Positions 53,642 to 62,427 of a stretch of 64,000 bases of DNA are shown here, piece by piece. The translations under genes were made by a program, and so were the position numbers. The DNA comes from Rufibacter tibetensis (GTDB lineage Bacteria > Bacteroidota > Bacteroidia > Cytophagales > Hymenobacteraceae), in NCBI RefSeq assembly GCF_001310085.1, contig NZ_CP012643.1, forward strand, positions 4,284,001 to 4,348,000, written 5' to 3'. The notes beneath the pieces were generated by a model. That model searched no databases and was not told the DNA's origin. It saw only the letters and a program-made list of their open reading frames with translations. Numbering within the stretch: position 1 is the first letter of the stretch; each line of letters opens with the position of its first letter.

Positions 53642-54934
53642 TTAAATATTTTCCAGTACACTTCTGATCGCTGCTGCTTTCAAGAGGCACTCCTGGTATT
53701 CCTCCTCGGGATCTGAGTCATAGGTAATGGCACTGCCTACCTCAAAGGAAAGGTAGCCGCTTTGGGCTTTGTACTGTAAACTCCGGATTACCACATTGAA
53801 ATCGAAGTCACCGTTAGGAAGAAAGTACCCGAACGAGCCGGAGTAAAGGCCGCGTTTTGTTTTCTCATACTGCTCTATCAGTTCCAAGGCTCTGATTTTA
53901 GGTGCACCCGTCATGCTGCCCATCGGGAAGGTGGCTTTTAATACCTCCACCGGGTTAAGTGATTCAGGGACAACACCCGTGACAGTAGAGATCATTTGCC
54001 AGACATACTGGAAACCATACAACCCAAATAGTTCTTCTACCTGAACCGTACCTGTGGAGGCTACCCGGTTTAAGTCGTTCCGGACGAGGTCAACAATCAT
54101 CATGTTCTCGGCCTGCTCTTTTTCGCTTGTGGCTAAAAGCTGACGTTGGTGCTGGTCCTCTGCCTCCGTTTTCCCTCGCCTGATGGTGCCTTTGATTGGC
54201 TGCGAGATGAGTAGGTTGTTTTCTTTTTTTAGAAACCTTTCGGGGCTGGCACACAGAAGGTAACAATCTTCTACCTTAAGAAAACCAGCAAAGGGAGTAG
54301 GAGAGGTTTGATTGAGTTTCCAGAAGAGGGATGTGGGTTCAAGCTGGACTCCTTCAGCATAAAACTCCTGGCAATAATTTACTTCGTAAACGTCACCCTC
54401 CAAAATGTGCCGCCGTAGCATTTCCACTGAGCGCAAGTACTCTTCTTTTGTTTCACGGGCCGCTGTTTTGATGGTGTTTTTGGAAAAAGAGCTCCTAAGC
54501 TTTGTTTCACCAATAGTATTGGCAATTGCCGCCGGATCTTCAACGGAAGAATGGATAGTAACTGCATCTTCTGACCAAACCAACCAGCTCTCTGGAAAGA
54601 AAAAGAAAAGCTCTGGAAAACCTATATGGTCAGGATGGTTACTATGAAGTTTCTCCAGTCCGTTTTTTAAATCATAGGTTAAGTACCCGAACAAGGGTAG
54701 CTTTCTACTTTCATCCAAAGCCTGATGGAGCTTCAGCCAGGTAGTGATACCTTCCCCATTGGGCTGGTGACGCACACCCAACATATTTTGGAACGCACCA
54801 TGTCGGTAAGGAATAGAATTAGAGTCATAGTACGCTATCACTTCATGGTTCGCTGCTGCCCATGCTACCGCTTGTTGTTTCCATTGGGAAACAGAAACCG
54901 GTAGAGAAGTGAAAGGCAAAGTGAGCTGGAGCAT
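53642..54934 (-). CDS. pabB: Aminodeoxychorismate synthase component I (PabB)
   Basis: Protein of 430 residues from the ATG at 54934 (MLQLTLPFTSLP); a start at 54964 is unlikely. Chorismate-binding domain. The SQPIKGTIRRG motif carries Lys248, corresponding to the active-site lysine that separates PabB from anthranilate synthase (which has Ala there). GDVYEVNYCQ, ASPERFL, MIVDLVRNDLNRV, MTGAPKIRA and GSFGYF are standard. It makes aminodeoxychorismate for folate, with a glutamine amidotransferase (PabA) that is not near. Monocistronic in the window. Confidence 0.93.
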   Translation of the reverse strand: MLQLTLPFTSLPVSVSQWKQQAVAWAAANHEVIAYYDSNSIPYRHGAFQNMLGVRHQPNGEGITTWLKLHQALDESRKLPLFGYLTYDLKNGLEKLHSNHPDHIGFPELFFFFPESWLVWSEDAVTIHSSVEDPAAIANTIGETKLRSSFSKNTIKTAARETKEEYLRSVEMLRRHILEGDVYEVNYCQEFYAEGVQLEPTSLFWKLNQTSPTPFAGFLKVEDCYLLCASPERFLKKENNLLISQPIKGTIRRGKTEAEDQHQRQLLATSEKEQAENMMIVDLVRNDLNRVASTGTVQVEELFGLYGFQYVWQMISTVTGVVPESLNPVEVLKATFPMGSMTGAPKIRALELIEQYEKTKRGLYSGSFGYFLPNGDFDFNVVIRSLQYKAQSGYLSFEVGSAITYDSDPEEEYQECLLKAAAIRSVLENI

Positions 54935-55115
54935 GTAGGAAAGGGTAGTACAGGTAGGCGGCAAAGTTACAAAGATTCCTGCGGCAGGAGGTCTTCCATC
55001 AACAACAGAGTTCTATATGACACGGTTAGGTTTAAGGCAATTTTTTAAAAAATGGGCCTGAAATCTTCAATGATGTTGTAAAGCATAATTTTTGGGCAAA
55101 ACCAGGAAGGCATAA

Positions 55116-55143
55116 AAAAAGGATGGTAGTTACCATCCTTTTT
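55116..55143 (-). terminator. Terminator of the zinc-ribbon protein gene
   Basis: Arms with core GGATGGT and ACCATCC (55116-55128 and 55131-55143), flanked by A-run on the left and T-run on the right. It ends the leftward NIF3/zinc-ribbon transcript. Confidence 0.85.
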
Positions 55144-55168
55144 ATTTATAGAAACAAGTTGTCTGTAA

Positions 55169-55903
55169 CTACACAATTACTTTTTGCTCCACATCTGCCA
55201 GAATACGTCCGCAGTGCTCACATACAGTAATTTTTTTCTTAGAGGCAATGTCTGATTGACGTTGTGGGGGAACAGTGTTAAAGCATCCGCCACAGGCATC
55301 ACGCTTTACCGTTACCACGGCCAGGCCGTTGCGTACGTTCTTACGGATACGGTTGTAGGCAAAAAGAAGGCGTTCTTCAATTTGTTTGATAGCTTCTTCT
55401 TTTTCTTCGTTCAGCTTGCGCTCGTCAGCCTCACTTTCGTTCACCATTACCTGAAGTTCACTGTTCTTCGTGTTCAGGTCTTTCTGGCGCTCCTCTAAAC
55501 GGTTTTTGGTTTCCTGGATATCCTGGTTTTTCTGCTCAATCTGGAAGTTGGCCTCACGGATTTTCTTCTCATTGATCTGGATTTCCAGTTTCTGAAGCTC
55601 AACTTCTTTGGTGATCGCGTCAAACTCGCGGTTGTTGCGGACGTTCTCTTGTTGCTCTTCGTATTTCTTAATCAGTTTCTCAGAGTCTTTGATGGCCTGC
55701 TTGCGGTTCGCAATAGATTGCTGCAGTTCAGCAATTTCCTCATCAAATTTGCTCACGCGTACTTGGTAGCCGGCAATCTCATCTTCCAGGTCACGAACCT
55801 CTTCCGGAAGGTCGCCTCTAACTTGTAGAATTTGGTCTAATTGAGAATCTAAGCTCTGAAGTCTTAGAAGTGCATCTAACTTGCTTGCTACAGTACTTTC
55901 CAT
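55169..55903 (-). CDS. Coiled-coil zinc-ribbon protein (CT398/CdsZ-like)
   Basis: Protein of 244 residues. Residues about 15-180 are one long heptad-rich coiled coil (EIAGYQVRVSKFDEEIAELQ, ENVRNNREFDAITKEVELQK). The end has two CxxC pairs, CGGC and CEHC, in a C4-type zinc ribbon (about 203-234). This is the architecture of the Bacteroidota/Chlamydia CT398-type proteins thought to bind RpoN or flagellar/secretion parts in other bacteria; the role here is unknown. It starts 6 bases after the NIF3-like gene, so co-transcribed. Confidence 0.88.
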   Translation of the reverse strand: MESTVASKLDALLRLQSLDSQLDQILQVRGDLPEEVRDLEDEIAGYQVRVSKFDEEIAELQQSIANRKQAIKDSEKLIKKYEEQQENVRNNREFDAITKEVELQKLEIQINEKKIREANFQIEQKNQDIQETKNRLEERQKDLNTKNSELQVMVNESEADERKLNEEKEEAIKQIEERLLFAYNRIRKNVRNGLAVVTVKRDACGGCFNTVPPQRQSDIASKKKITVCEHCGRILADVEQKVIV

Positions 55904-55909
55904 GTATAT

Positions 55910-57007
55910 TTAGCTGTGTCTAACTGGATTGGTGTTACAAAATGCCAATTCGACTGCAAAATTAGAAAAACTTTTTGTAAGTATTTCATAAAAAAGCTCC
56001 TTCGTGTAAACTTCACTTTCGTAGTGGCCTACGTCTACCAGTGCCATGTGCTCGTTGGCCTCAAAAAATTCATGGTACTTCAAGTCTGCCGTTAAAAACA
56101 CCTGTGCTCCAGCGGCCTTGGCTTGCCGGGTGAGAAAACTTCCGGCACCGCCACAAACAGCAACTTTTTTGATGTGAGTGATAGGCCAGTCAGTATGCCG
56201 GAAGGTGTTGATTTGAAGCTTTTCCTTTACGTGCTGGGCGAACTGCTCTCCAGAAAGGGGGTCTTCGAGTTCACCCACCATGCCGGCGCCTACCTCCTGG
56301 TTCTCGTTTTGTAGCGCCACAAGAAAATGGGCCACTTCCTCATAGGGGTGCGCCTTCAGCAAAGCCCGCATGATTTGTGCCTGCTTAAAGGAGGGGAATA
56401 CTACCTCTATCTTGTTCTCAATAGTTTCCTCCGTTTTGCAGGGTTCGCCAATATGGGGGTTTGCCTTTTGGGAGGGGGTAAACCGGCCGGTACCAGTGAT
56501 TCTGAAACTACAGTCTGAGTAATCGCCTATTTGGCCCGCGCCAGCTTCGTGAATAGCAGCTAGTACCTTCTCCGTGTCTTCAATGGGAACGTAGGTTTCC
56601 AACTTAGTGAGAAGCTGAGTTTTAGGGGCCAGGATCTTTGTTTTTACCAAACCCAGTTTTTCACAGAGTTTCTTATTGACCCCGTTGTGCACGTGGTCCA
56701 GGTTTGTGTGGCAGGCGAAAATGGCTACCTGGTGTTGCAGCGCCTTCAGGATAATGCGCTCCACCAGGGTTTTGCCGGTCATGCTTTTCAGGGGTTTGAA
56801 AATAACCGGGTGGTGCGCCACAATGAGATTGCAGCCTTTGTCTACTGCTTCCTGCACTACTTCCAGCGTGCAATCTAGGGTGACCAATACTCCGGTGACG
56901 GTGGCTTCGGGATCGCCCACCTGGAGCAAGGCGTTGTCATAAGATTCCTGGTAGGCGGGCGGGGCATACCGTTCCAACACCTGTACCACTTCTTTTATCT
57001 TTGTCAT
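55910..57007 (-). CDS. NIF3-like dinuclear metal protein (YqfO type)
   Basis: Protein of 365 residues. Metal-binding His65-His66 in VAHHPVIFKP, His100 and Asp104 in ACHTNLDHVHNG, and the C-terminal VDVGHYESE cluster. A central insertion (about 125-230, KLETYVPIEDTEKVLAAIHE) is the CutA/PII-like domain of the YqfO subgroup. The family forms ring-shaped hexamers with a dimetal site. GTP-cyclohydrolase annotations of such proteins are not supported. Operon with the zinc-ribbon gene; divergent from lpxK. Confidence 0.93.
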   Translation of the reverse strand: MTKIKEVVQVLERYAPPAYQESYDNALLQVGDPEATVTGVLVTLDCTLEVVQEAVDKGCNLIVAHHPVIFKPLKSMTGKTLVERIILKALQHQVAIFACHTNLDHVHNGVNKKLCEKLGLVKTKILAPKTQLLTKLETYVPIEDTEKVLAAIHEAGAGQIGDYSDCSFRITGTGRFTPSQKANPHIGEPCKTEETIENKIEVVFPSFKQAQIMRALLKAHPYEEVAHFLVALQNENQEVGAGMVGELEDPLSGEQFAQHVKEKLQINTFRHTDWPITHIKKVAVCGGAGSFLTRQAKAAGAQVFLTADLKYHEFFEANEHMALVDVGHYESEVYTKELFYEILTKSFSNFAVELAFCNTNPVRHS

Positions 57008-57053
57008 TTTGTAGGTTTAAAGCCTTGGCAGGCAAAGAAAGTTAAAAATCATG

Positions 57054-57061
57054 TACTTTTG
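57054..57061 (+). promoter_or_regulatory. -7-type box immediately before lpxK
   Basis: TACTTTTG fits the Bacteroidota -7 element. No good TTG is at the usual distance (one lies 26 bases upstream, at 57025-57027). If used, transcription would start at about the lpxK start codon. Confidence 0.4.
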
Positions 57062-57067
57062 CAGGCC

Positions 57068-58138
57068 ATGCCCAAGATGCTGCACGCCTTCAGGTTCCTG
57101 CTTTTCCCGTTCGCTTTTTTGTACGGGATGATTGTGCGGCTGCGTAATTGGCTATACGACAACGGCTACTTTTCTACGTACAGCGCGCCTATTCTGGTCA
57201 TTTGCGTGGGAAATTTGAGTGCAGGCGGCACAGGAAAAACTCCGCAAGTGGAGTACCTGGCCCGGTTGTTAGCACCCAGAAAAATGGCCATCTTAAGCAG
57301 AGGGTACAAACGGACCACTAAAGGTTTTGTGCTAGCCGATTCTTCCGCTACTGCACAAACGGTAGGGGATGAGCCTTTCCAGTACACCCAAAGCCTAACC
57401 GGAGTACAAGTGGCAGTTTGTGAAAAAAGAGTTGAAGGCATTCAACGCTTGCTGCAGCTTTACCCTGATCTGGAGGTAATTCTGTTAGACGATGCCTTTC
57501 AGCACCGGGCGGTAAAAGCCTCAAAGTACCTGCTGTTATCTGATTTCAATCACCTGTTCACCCAGGATTTCCTTCTGCCCATGGGCAGACTGCGCGAGCC
57601 CGGAAAAGGAGCCAGACGGGTAGATGCAGTAGTCATTACTAAGTGCCCGGAAGATTTACCCCTTGAGCAGCAGAAAACAATTATAGAAGACGTACAGCGG
57701 TACACTGTGCCCGGTACACCCATTTTCTTCTCACAAATAGTGTATGGGCCAGCTGTACCTGTAGCCCAGAAGCAGACGTTAGGAAAAAGAATCATCTTAG
57801 TTACAGGAATAGCCAAGGCCCAGCCCTTGGTTCATCATCTTGAAATAAACGGTTTTGACCTGTTGCGCCATTTTGAGTGGGCAGACCATGCAGCTGTTAC
57901 GGTTGAGCGGGTGGAGGAAGTGCTTTCTTTCTATGAGTCCATGCAAGACCCTGAGGTTGGTATTGTGATGACGCAGAAAGATGTGGTAAAATGGCAGGAG
58001 CCTACTCTGAGGCGCCTTTGGCAGGAAGTACCCGTTTTCTATTTACCTATAACCATTCGTTTTACCTCCCAGGAACCCTCTTTTGACCACACCATTAGGG
58101 AGTGGGTATCTCAACCGGGTTCAGATTTTAATGCTTAA
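57068..58138 (+). CDS. lpxK: Tetraacyldisaccharide 4'-kinase
   Basis: Protein of 356 residues from the ATG at 57068. TTG 57059 and ATG 57077 are alternatives. An N-terminal membrane helix (about 7-24) precedes the P-loop with GGTGKT at 53-58. The block SRGYKR (about 77-82), DEPFQY, LLDDAFQHR, MGRLREP and GIAKAQPLVHHLE motifs are typical. It phosphorylates the lipid A disaccharide at 4'. The porin gene starts 2 bases after its stop. The intergenic space to the NIF3-like gene is only 60 bases. Confidence 0.95.
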   Translation: MPKMLHAFRFLLFPFAFLYGMIVRLRNWLYDNGYFSTYSAPILVICVGNLSAGGTGKTPQVEYLARLLAPRKMAILSRGYKRTTKGFVLADSSATAQTVGDEPFQYTQSLTGVQVAVCEKRVEGIQRLLQLYPDLEVILLDDAFQHRAVKASKYLLLSDFNHLFTQDFLLPMGRLREPGKGARRVDAVVITKCPEDLPLEQQKTIIEDVQRYTVPGTPIFFSQIVYGPAVPVAQKQTLGKRIILVTGIAKAQPLVHHLEINGFDLLRHFEWADHAAVTVERVEEVLSFYESMQDPEVGIVMTQKDVVKWQEPTLRRLWQEVPVFYLPITIRFTSQEPSFDHTIREWVSQPGSDFNA

Positions 58139-58140
58139 TT

Positions 58141-60096
58141 TTGAACGTGACTAGTAAGAAACTTTTAGCTGCGGCTTTCCTGGTTTGGTTGGGATTCCTT
58201 TCCCAGGCGAACGCTCAAATACTTAATGACTCAACCAAAGCTATCTATGGCTCGGCCACTACCATGGTCCTCTATGAGGCAGATATCTTCAAGGGAAACC
58301 TGACGCCCACCCGCATTGATACCTCCCTTACCAACTTGCAAAATTTCAGGTATTGGTATTATGACACTACCCGGCAGCAGGACTTGGGCAACATAGGCAC
58401 AGCTTCGCAGCCCCTTTTCTGGCGCATGCCCACCGTACTTGGTAACCGGCTGGGCAGAAATGCCTTTGACCCGTACGCCGTAAACCCGGCCACCATGGAG
58501 TACTATGACACCAAATCTCCTTACACTTTCCTGAAGTACTACCAGGGTGCCTTGGGAGAGCAAATCTTTCGGGCGAAGCATACGCGCAACATCTTACCCA
58601 ACTGGAATGTGGGCATTGGGTACGAACGGGTGGGCTCTGAACGCCAGTTCGGTAGCTTGGGTAGCGGGATTGACGGTTTGGTAAGTCATTACGGAATCCA
58701 GGCTTTTACCCATTACTACAGTAAAAACGAGCGGTACCGTCTTATGGCCAATTACAACCTGAGCAGCCATGAGCAAATTGAATTAGGCGGGATCAGACCC
58801 GATGAAGAAGATGAGATAGACAGTTTGTTTAGTTACAAGTCAGAGGCAGTTTGGTTACAGAAGGCCGCTACCAATGAAAAGCGCAATAACTTCCACGCCA
58901 CCCAATGGTACAAGCTGCTGGGACCCGGTCTTCAGTTGTATCACACCCTGGATGTGAATTCCCATAATAATGACTATTCTGACCAGGAGTTACCTGATGG
59001 AACTGAAGCTGCTACTGGCACCAGGGCTGTCCTGAAGTTTTACCCAAGAGCTCGTCTGGACACTGCCCAAACCTATGACGATTCATACTTCACCCAAATG
59101 GAGAATACCTTCGGGGTAATGGGAAGTAGCCGTTTGTTTGTTTACCGCGCTTACGCCAAACGCCGCGATGGGTCCTATGAAGTGACCGCAGAAGGAGTAG
59201 AAAGAGGTACTGACCCAGAAGGCGGGGCATTGGTGACTTCTTACCTGGAACGGGAGAAACGTACCATTGCCGACAACTTTATTGGGGGCGAAGCCCAGTT
59301 TAGGCTGAAGAACGACATCTACGTCACCACCGATGCTGAAATCCAGATTGGGGGTGGTGACTACCGCTTGAATGCTCAGGCCCGGTTTAAGTATTTGACC
59401 TTCCGCCAGACCCGCACGTCGTATTCCCCAACCTTGCTGCAGCGGGTTTTCGTCAGCAACCATTTCAAATGGACGAATGATTTTGAGAACACCCAGGCCA
59501 CCCAAACTGCCGCTGGTATAGATGCTGGTTTCAAAAATCATTACCTAAATGGGTTTGTGCAGTTTACTAACCTCGTGAACCACGTGTACTACCAGGATTC
59601 CTTGAACGGAGCATGGGCCGAGCCTGCGCAGGTAGATGGCTCATTGAACCTCCTGCAGGCCGGGCTGCGGTACAAGTTTAATGTGAAATCTTTTGTGCTG
59701 GACAACACCGTGTACTACAACAAAGTGAACGGCGGAGATTACATAAGAATGCCTGAGTGGTATGTGAACTCCAAGGCTTACGTACAGGGACCACTCTTCA
59801 AAGGAGCCATCAACGTACAAACCGGCTTAGAGATGAACTGGCATTCTGAATATTATGCCGATGGCTACATGCCGGTAACCCAGCAGTTCCACCTGCAAAA
59901 CCGGTTCTTAGTCAGCCGTTACCCCACATTAGACCTGTTCCTAAATACCGACATTAAGACCATCAATATTTTCCTGAAGCTAAGCAACATCAATACGGTT
60001 GTGAGAAGCTGGGAACAAGGATATTTCACCACTCCGTATTACGTAGCTAATCCCTTCAGTTTCATCTTTGGGTTACAGTGGAACTTCTATGATTAA
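58141..60096 (+). CDS. Putative outer-membrane porin (Porin_10)
   Basis: Protein of 651 residues starting at TTG 58141 (or GTG 58147). Signal peptide (about 1-25, SQANAQ). The long beta barrel has family blocks QDLGNIGTASQPLFW, YYDTKSPYTFLKYYQGALGE, QIFRAKHTRNILPNWNVGIG, and the final strand FSFIFGLQWNFYD with a terminal aromatic. Function: presumed diffusion channel of the outer membrane. It lies 2 bases downstream of lpxK, so outer-membrane lipid and porin production are likely coupled. Confidence 0.87.
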   Translation: MNVTSKKLLAAAFLVWLGFLSQANAQILNDSTKAIYGSATTMVLYEADIFKGNLTPTRIDTSLTNLQNFRYWYYDTTRQQDLGNIGTASQPLFWRMPTVLGNRLGRNAFDPYAVNPATMEYYDTKSPYTFLKYYQGALGEQIFRAKHTRNILPNWNVGIGYERVGSERQFGSLGSGIDGLVSHYGIQAFTHYYSKNERYRLMANYNLSSHEQIELGGIRPDEEDEIDSLFSYKSEAVWLQKAATNEKRNNFHATQWYKLLGPGLQLYHTLDVNSHNNDYSDQELPDGTEAATGTRAVLKFYPRARLDTAQTYDDSYFTQMENTFGVMGSSRLFVYRAYAKRRDGSYEVTAEGVERGTDPEGGALVTSYLEREKRTIADNFIGGEAQFRLKNDIYVTTDAEIQIGGGDYRLNAQARFKYLTFRQTRTSYSPTLLQRVFVSNHFKWTNDFENTQATQTAAGIDAGFKNHYLNGFVQFTNLVNHVYYQDSLNGAWAEPAQVDGSLNLLQAGLRYKFNVKSFVLDNTVYYNKVNGGDYIRMPEWYVNSKAYVQGPLFKGAINVQTGLEMNWHSEYYADGYMPVTQQFHLQNRFLVSRYPTLDLFLNTDIKTINIFLKLSNINTVVRSWEQGYFTTPYYVANPFSFIFGLQWNFYD

Positions 60097-60149
60097 TATC
60101 TGCTGACAAGGTGATACGATAATAGAATACAAGCCTTACTTTTGTGCTG

Positions 60150-60193
60150 AGCTGTTTTCAGGGTGTTTTAATGAAAACACCCTGAAAACAGCT
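60150..60193 (+). terminator. Terminator after the porin gene
   Basis: Perfect 20-base arms (60150-60169 and 60174-60193, core AGGGTGTTTT), 4-base loop, followed by TTTGCTTTTT. Confidence 0.92.
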
Positions 60194-60243
60194 TTTGCTT
60201 TTTAGAACACCAGATCACCACTTTACCTTTAAATGCTCTTCCT

Positions 60244-60837
60244 GTGGCTAAGTCAATATTAAAGCTTCAATTACCTACAGATCCCCGTTGGGTGAACATT
60301 GCGGAGATGAACATCCAGGACATCTTGGTAGACCACGCGTACTGTGAGCAGAAAGCTGCCACTTCTGGCATTTCGCTTATTGTGAAGTACCCAGATAAAA
60401 ACAAATTGGTGGAGGAGATGACCGCCCTGGTAGCCGAAGAATGGAGCCATTTTGAGCGGGTTTTGGAGGAGCTGAAGAAAAGAGGCTTTGAATTGGGCCG
60501 TAACCGCCCAGATGAATACGTGGTGCAATTAAGCCAGCACATCAGGAAAGGAGACAAACGCGAACGCCAGCTTATGGACCACCTCCTGGTGAATGCTTTG
60601 ATAGAAGCACGCTCCTGTGAACGCTTTAAGCTGCTCTGGAAGAACCTGCAAGACGAGGCCCTGCAGAAGTTCTACTATGAACTAATGGTATCTGAGGCAA
60701 GCCATTATGTAAGCTTCGTGAAACTGGCCAAAGAGTACATGCCCAAAGAAGTAGTTGACGCACGGCTGCAGGAGTTACTTGAAATTGAAGCCAACATCAT
60801 TGCCAACCTAGAGCACCGTCCTGACAGAATTCATTGA
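60244..60837 (+). CDS. miaE: tRNA-(ms2io6A)-hydroxylase (MiaE)
   Basis: Protein of 197 residues starting at GTG 60244. Ferritin-like four-helix diiron protein. Likely iron ligands: Glu35, Glu66 and His69 (EEWSH), Glu121 (IEARSCERF), and Glu151 and His154 (SEASH). This is the MiaE pattern with two ExxH motifs. It hydroxylates the isopentenyl group of ms2i6A37 in tRNA, the product of MiaA and MiaB. miaB lies 8 kb away in the same window. An ATG at 60310 would lose conserved sequence. Confidence 0.93.
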   Translation: MAKSILKLQLPTDPRWVNIAEMNIQDILVDHAYCEQKAATSGISLIVKYPDKNKLVEEMTALVAEEWSHFERVLEELKKRGFELGRNRPDEYVVQLSQHIRKGDKRERQLMDHLLVNALIEARSCERFKLLWKNLQDEALQKFYYELMVSEASHYVSFVKLAKEYMPKEVVDARLQELLEIEANIIANLEHRPDRIH

Positions 60838-60913
60838 TTAGTTGTTAGTTGTTAATTGTTTCAGCAATTCAACTCGCTGTACGGAGTGTTCCTTTCTAGT
60901 ACATTTAGTGTTT

Positions 60914-60975
60914 AAAGGCTGAGGCCGTTTCAAAGCTGATTACAAGTATTCAGCTTTGAAACGGCCTCAGCCTTT
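60914..60975. terminator. Perfect 26-base inverted repeat (bidirectional terminator)
   Basis: Arms 60914-60939 and 60950-60975 with loop 10; core GGCTGAGGCCGTTTC. AAA on the left and TTT on the right. It is nested inside an outer imperfect inverted repeat (60833-60858 with 61000-61025, 5 mismatches and one gap in 25). It ends miaE and the leftward gene at 61028. Confidence 0.8.
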
Positions 60976-61027
60976 ACATTGAAGTCAAAAATTCTTTAGC
61001 AATCAACAATCAGCAACCAACAATACC

Positions 61028-62299
61028 TCAAGTCTTCTGCTTTTTCTTCTTGGCTGCCGGAAAAAGGATGTTGTTTAGTATTAAGCGGTAGCCGGGCGAG
61101 TTTGGGTACAAGGCTAAATCTGTAGGTTCTTCCTCCACGAAGTGCTGGTAGTCTTCCGGGTCATGGCCGCCGTAGAAGGTCCAGGTGCCTTTCCCGAAAG
61201 TGCCGTGGATGTAACGGGCCTCGTCAATGGATTTGTTTTCTCCCATTACTACTACCTCAGATTTAATCAGGCGCTTCTTGAAACCAGTGGTTAAGCCCAT
61301 AAAGCCTTTGATGGTCTTGTTATGGTTTTGGGTAAGCATGGTGGGAATAGGATCCCATTTAGCAGAATAGGTGAAGAGCTGGAAGAAGTCGTTGTTTTCG
61401 CGAAGGCCGCGTTCCAGTTGGGAGTTGTCAATATTGGAAAACTCAGGATGGTACGGATCTCTGATCAAAGTGAAGTCCTTAAAAGCAAAAGTGTTACTGA
61501 AGTTAAGCTTCTGCTGTGCTTGAGGATCTGAAGGGTCCCCGTCAAACATAGATTCTGTAATGTCCAGGCCTACTGCCGCCAGGGCGATGTCATAGGTGTC
61601 CGTGGCTGAGCACATGGCAAACATGAAGCCCCCGCCAGCACAAAAGTCTCTGATGCGTTGGGCTACGGCGCTTTTTAACTGCGGCACTTTGCTATATCCA
61701 AAGCGCTTGGCGGTGGCTTCCGCTTCCCGTTTCTGCTCTAAGTACCAGGGTGCGTTCCGGAAGGCGGTATAGAATTTTCCGTGCTGTCCGGTGAAGTCCT
61801 CGTGGTGCAGGTGCAGCCAGTCGTACTTTGGAAGCTTATCCTCTAAAATATCTGGGTCATAGATGATGTCATACGGAATTTCGGCATAGGTCAGCACCAA
61901 AGTCACGGCATCATCCCAGGGTTGTTTTGATTTGGGCGAGTACACCGCAATCTTAGGGGCCTTCTCCAGTTTCATTACGTCCATGTTAGATTCCGGGGCG
62001 GCGATCTCGTTCAGAATCTGGCTGTACTGCGCATCAGAGATAGACTGGTAGCTGATGCCTCGCACCACCAATTCGTTCTCCAACTCATTGGCCTGCTTGA
62101 GGCCAAAAGCCCCACCCTTGTAATTCAGTAACCAGTCAACCTCTACTTGCCGTTGCAGGGCCCAATAGGCTACTCCATAAGCTTTTAAGTGGTTCTTCTG
62201 GCTTTGGTCCATGGGAAGCAGCAGGTAAGACGCCCAACTGGCCGGTGCCACTGCCAAAAAGGCCAGCAAAAGAAAAAATATCCTGGACAAAGTCTTCAT
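61028..62299 (-). CDS. Exported protein with amidotransferase-like nucleophile loop, function unknown
   Basis: Protein of 423 residues from the ATG at 62299 (MKTLSRIFFLLLAFLAVAP); a longer start (62338) would break the signal peptide. Signal peptide about 1-23. The opening SYLLLPMDQSQKNHLKAYG and VDWLLNYKGGAFGL recall Bacteroidota proteins that automatic pipelines often label asparagine synthetase B, but no AsnB synthetase domain or N-terminal Cys is present. A GATase1/ThuA-like elbow is possible at GGGFMFAMCSATDTYD, with HGTFGKGTWTFYGGHDPEDY later as the His region. Export argues against any cytoplasmic amino-acid synthesis. Adjacent gene partner: none on its strand. Confidence 0.75.
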   Translation of the reverse strand: MKTLSRIFFLLLAFLAVAPASWASYLLLPMDQSQKNHLKAYGVAYWALQRQVEVDWLLNYKGGAFGLKQANELENELVVRGISYQSISDAQYSQILNEIAAPESNMDVMKLEKAPKIAVYSPKSKQPWDDAVTLVLTYAEIPYDIIYDPDILEDKLPKYDWLHLHHEDFTGQHGKFYTAFRNAPWYLEQKREAEATAKRFGYSKVPQLKSAVAQRIRDFCAGGGFMFAMCSATDTYDIALAAVGLDITESMFDGDPSDPQAQQKLNFSNTFAFKDFTLIRDPYHPEFSNIDNSQLERGLRENNDFFQLFTYSAKWDPIPTMLTQNHNKTIKGFMGLTTGFKKRLIKSEVVVMGENKSIDEARYIHGTFGKGTWTFYGGHDPEDYQHFVEEEPTDLALYPNSPGYRLILNNILFPAAKKKKQKT

Positions 62300-62427
62300 C
62301 ACGAATCTGTTTGGAACGAATTTAAGAAAAACGGGCAATAAACAGGAAAACCATTACTTTTATAACAGTAAGAAAGAGATCAATTTAGCGACAGATAGTC
62401 TGTTCCGGTACTTGCTCTTCAGTCAAC

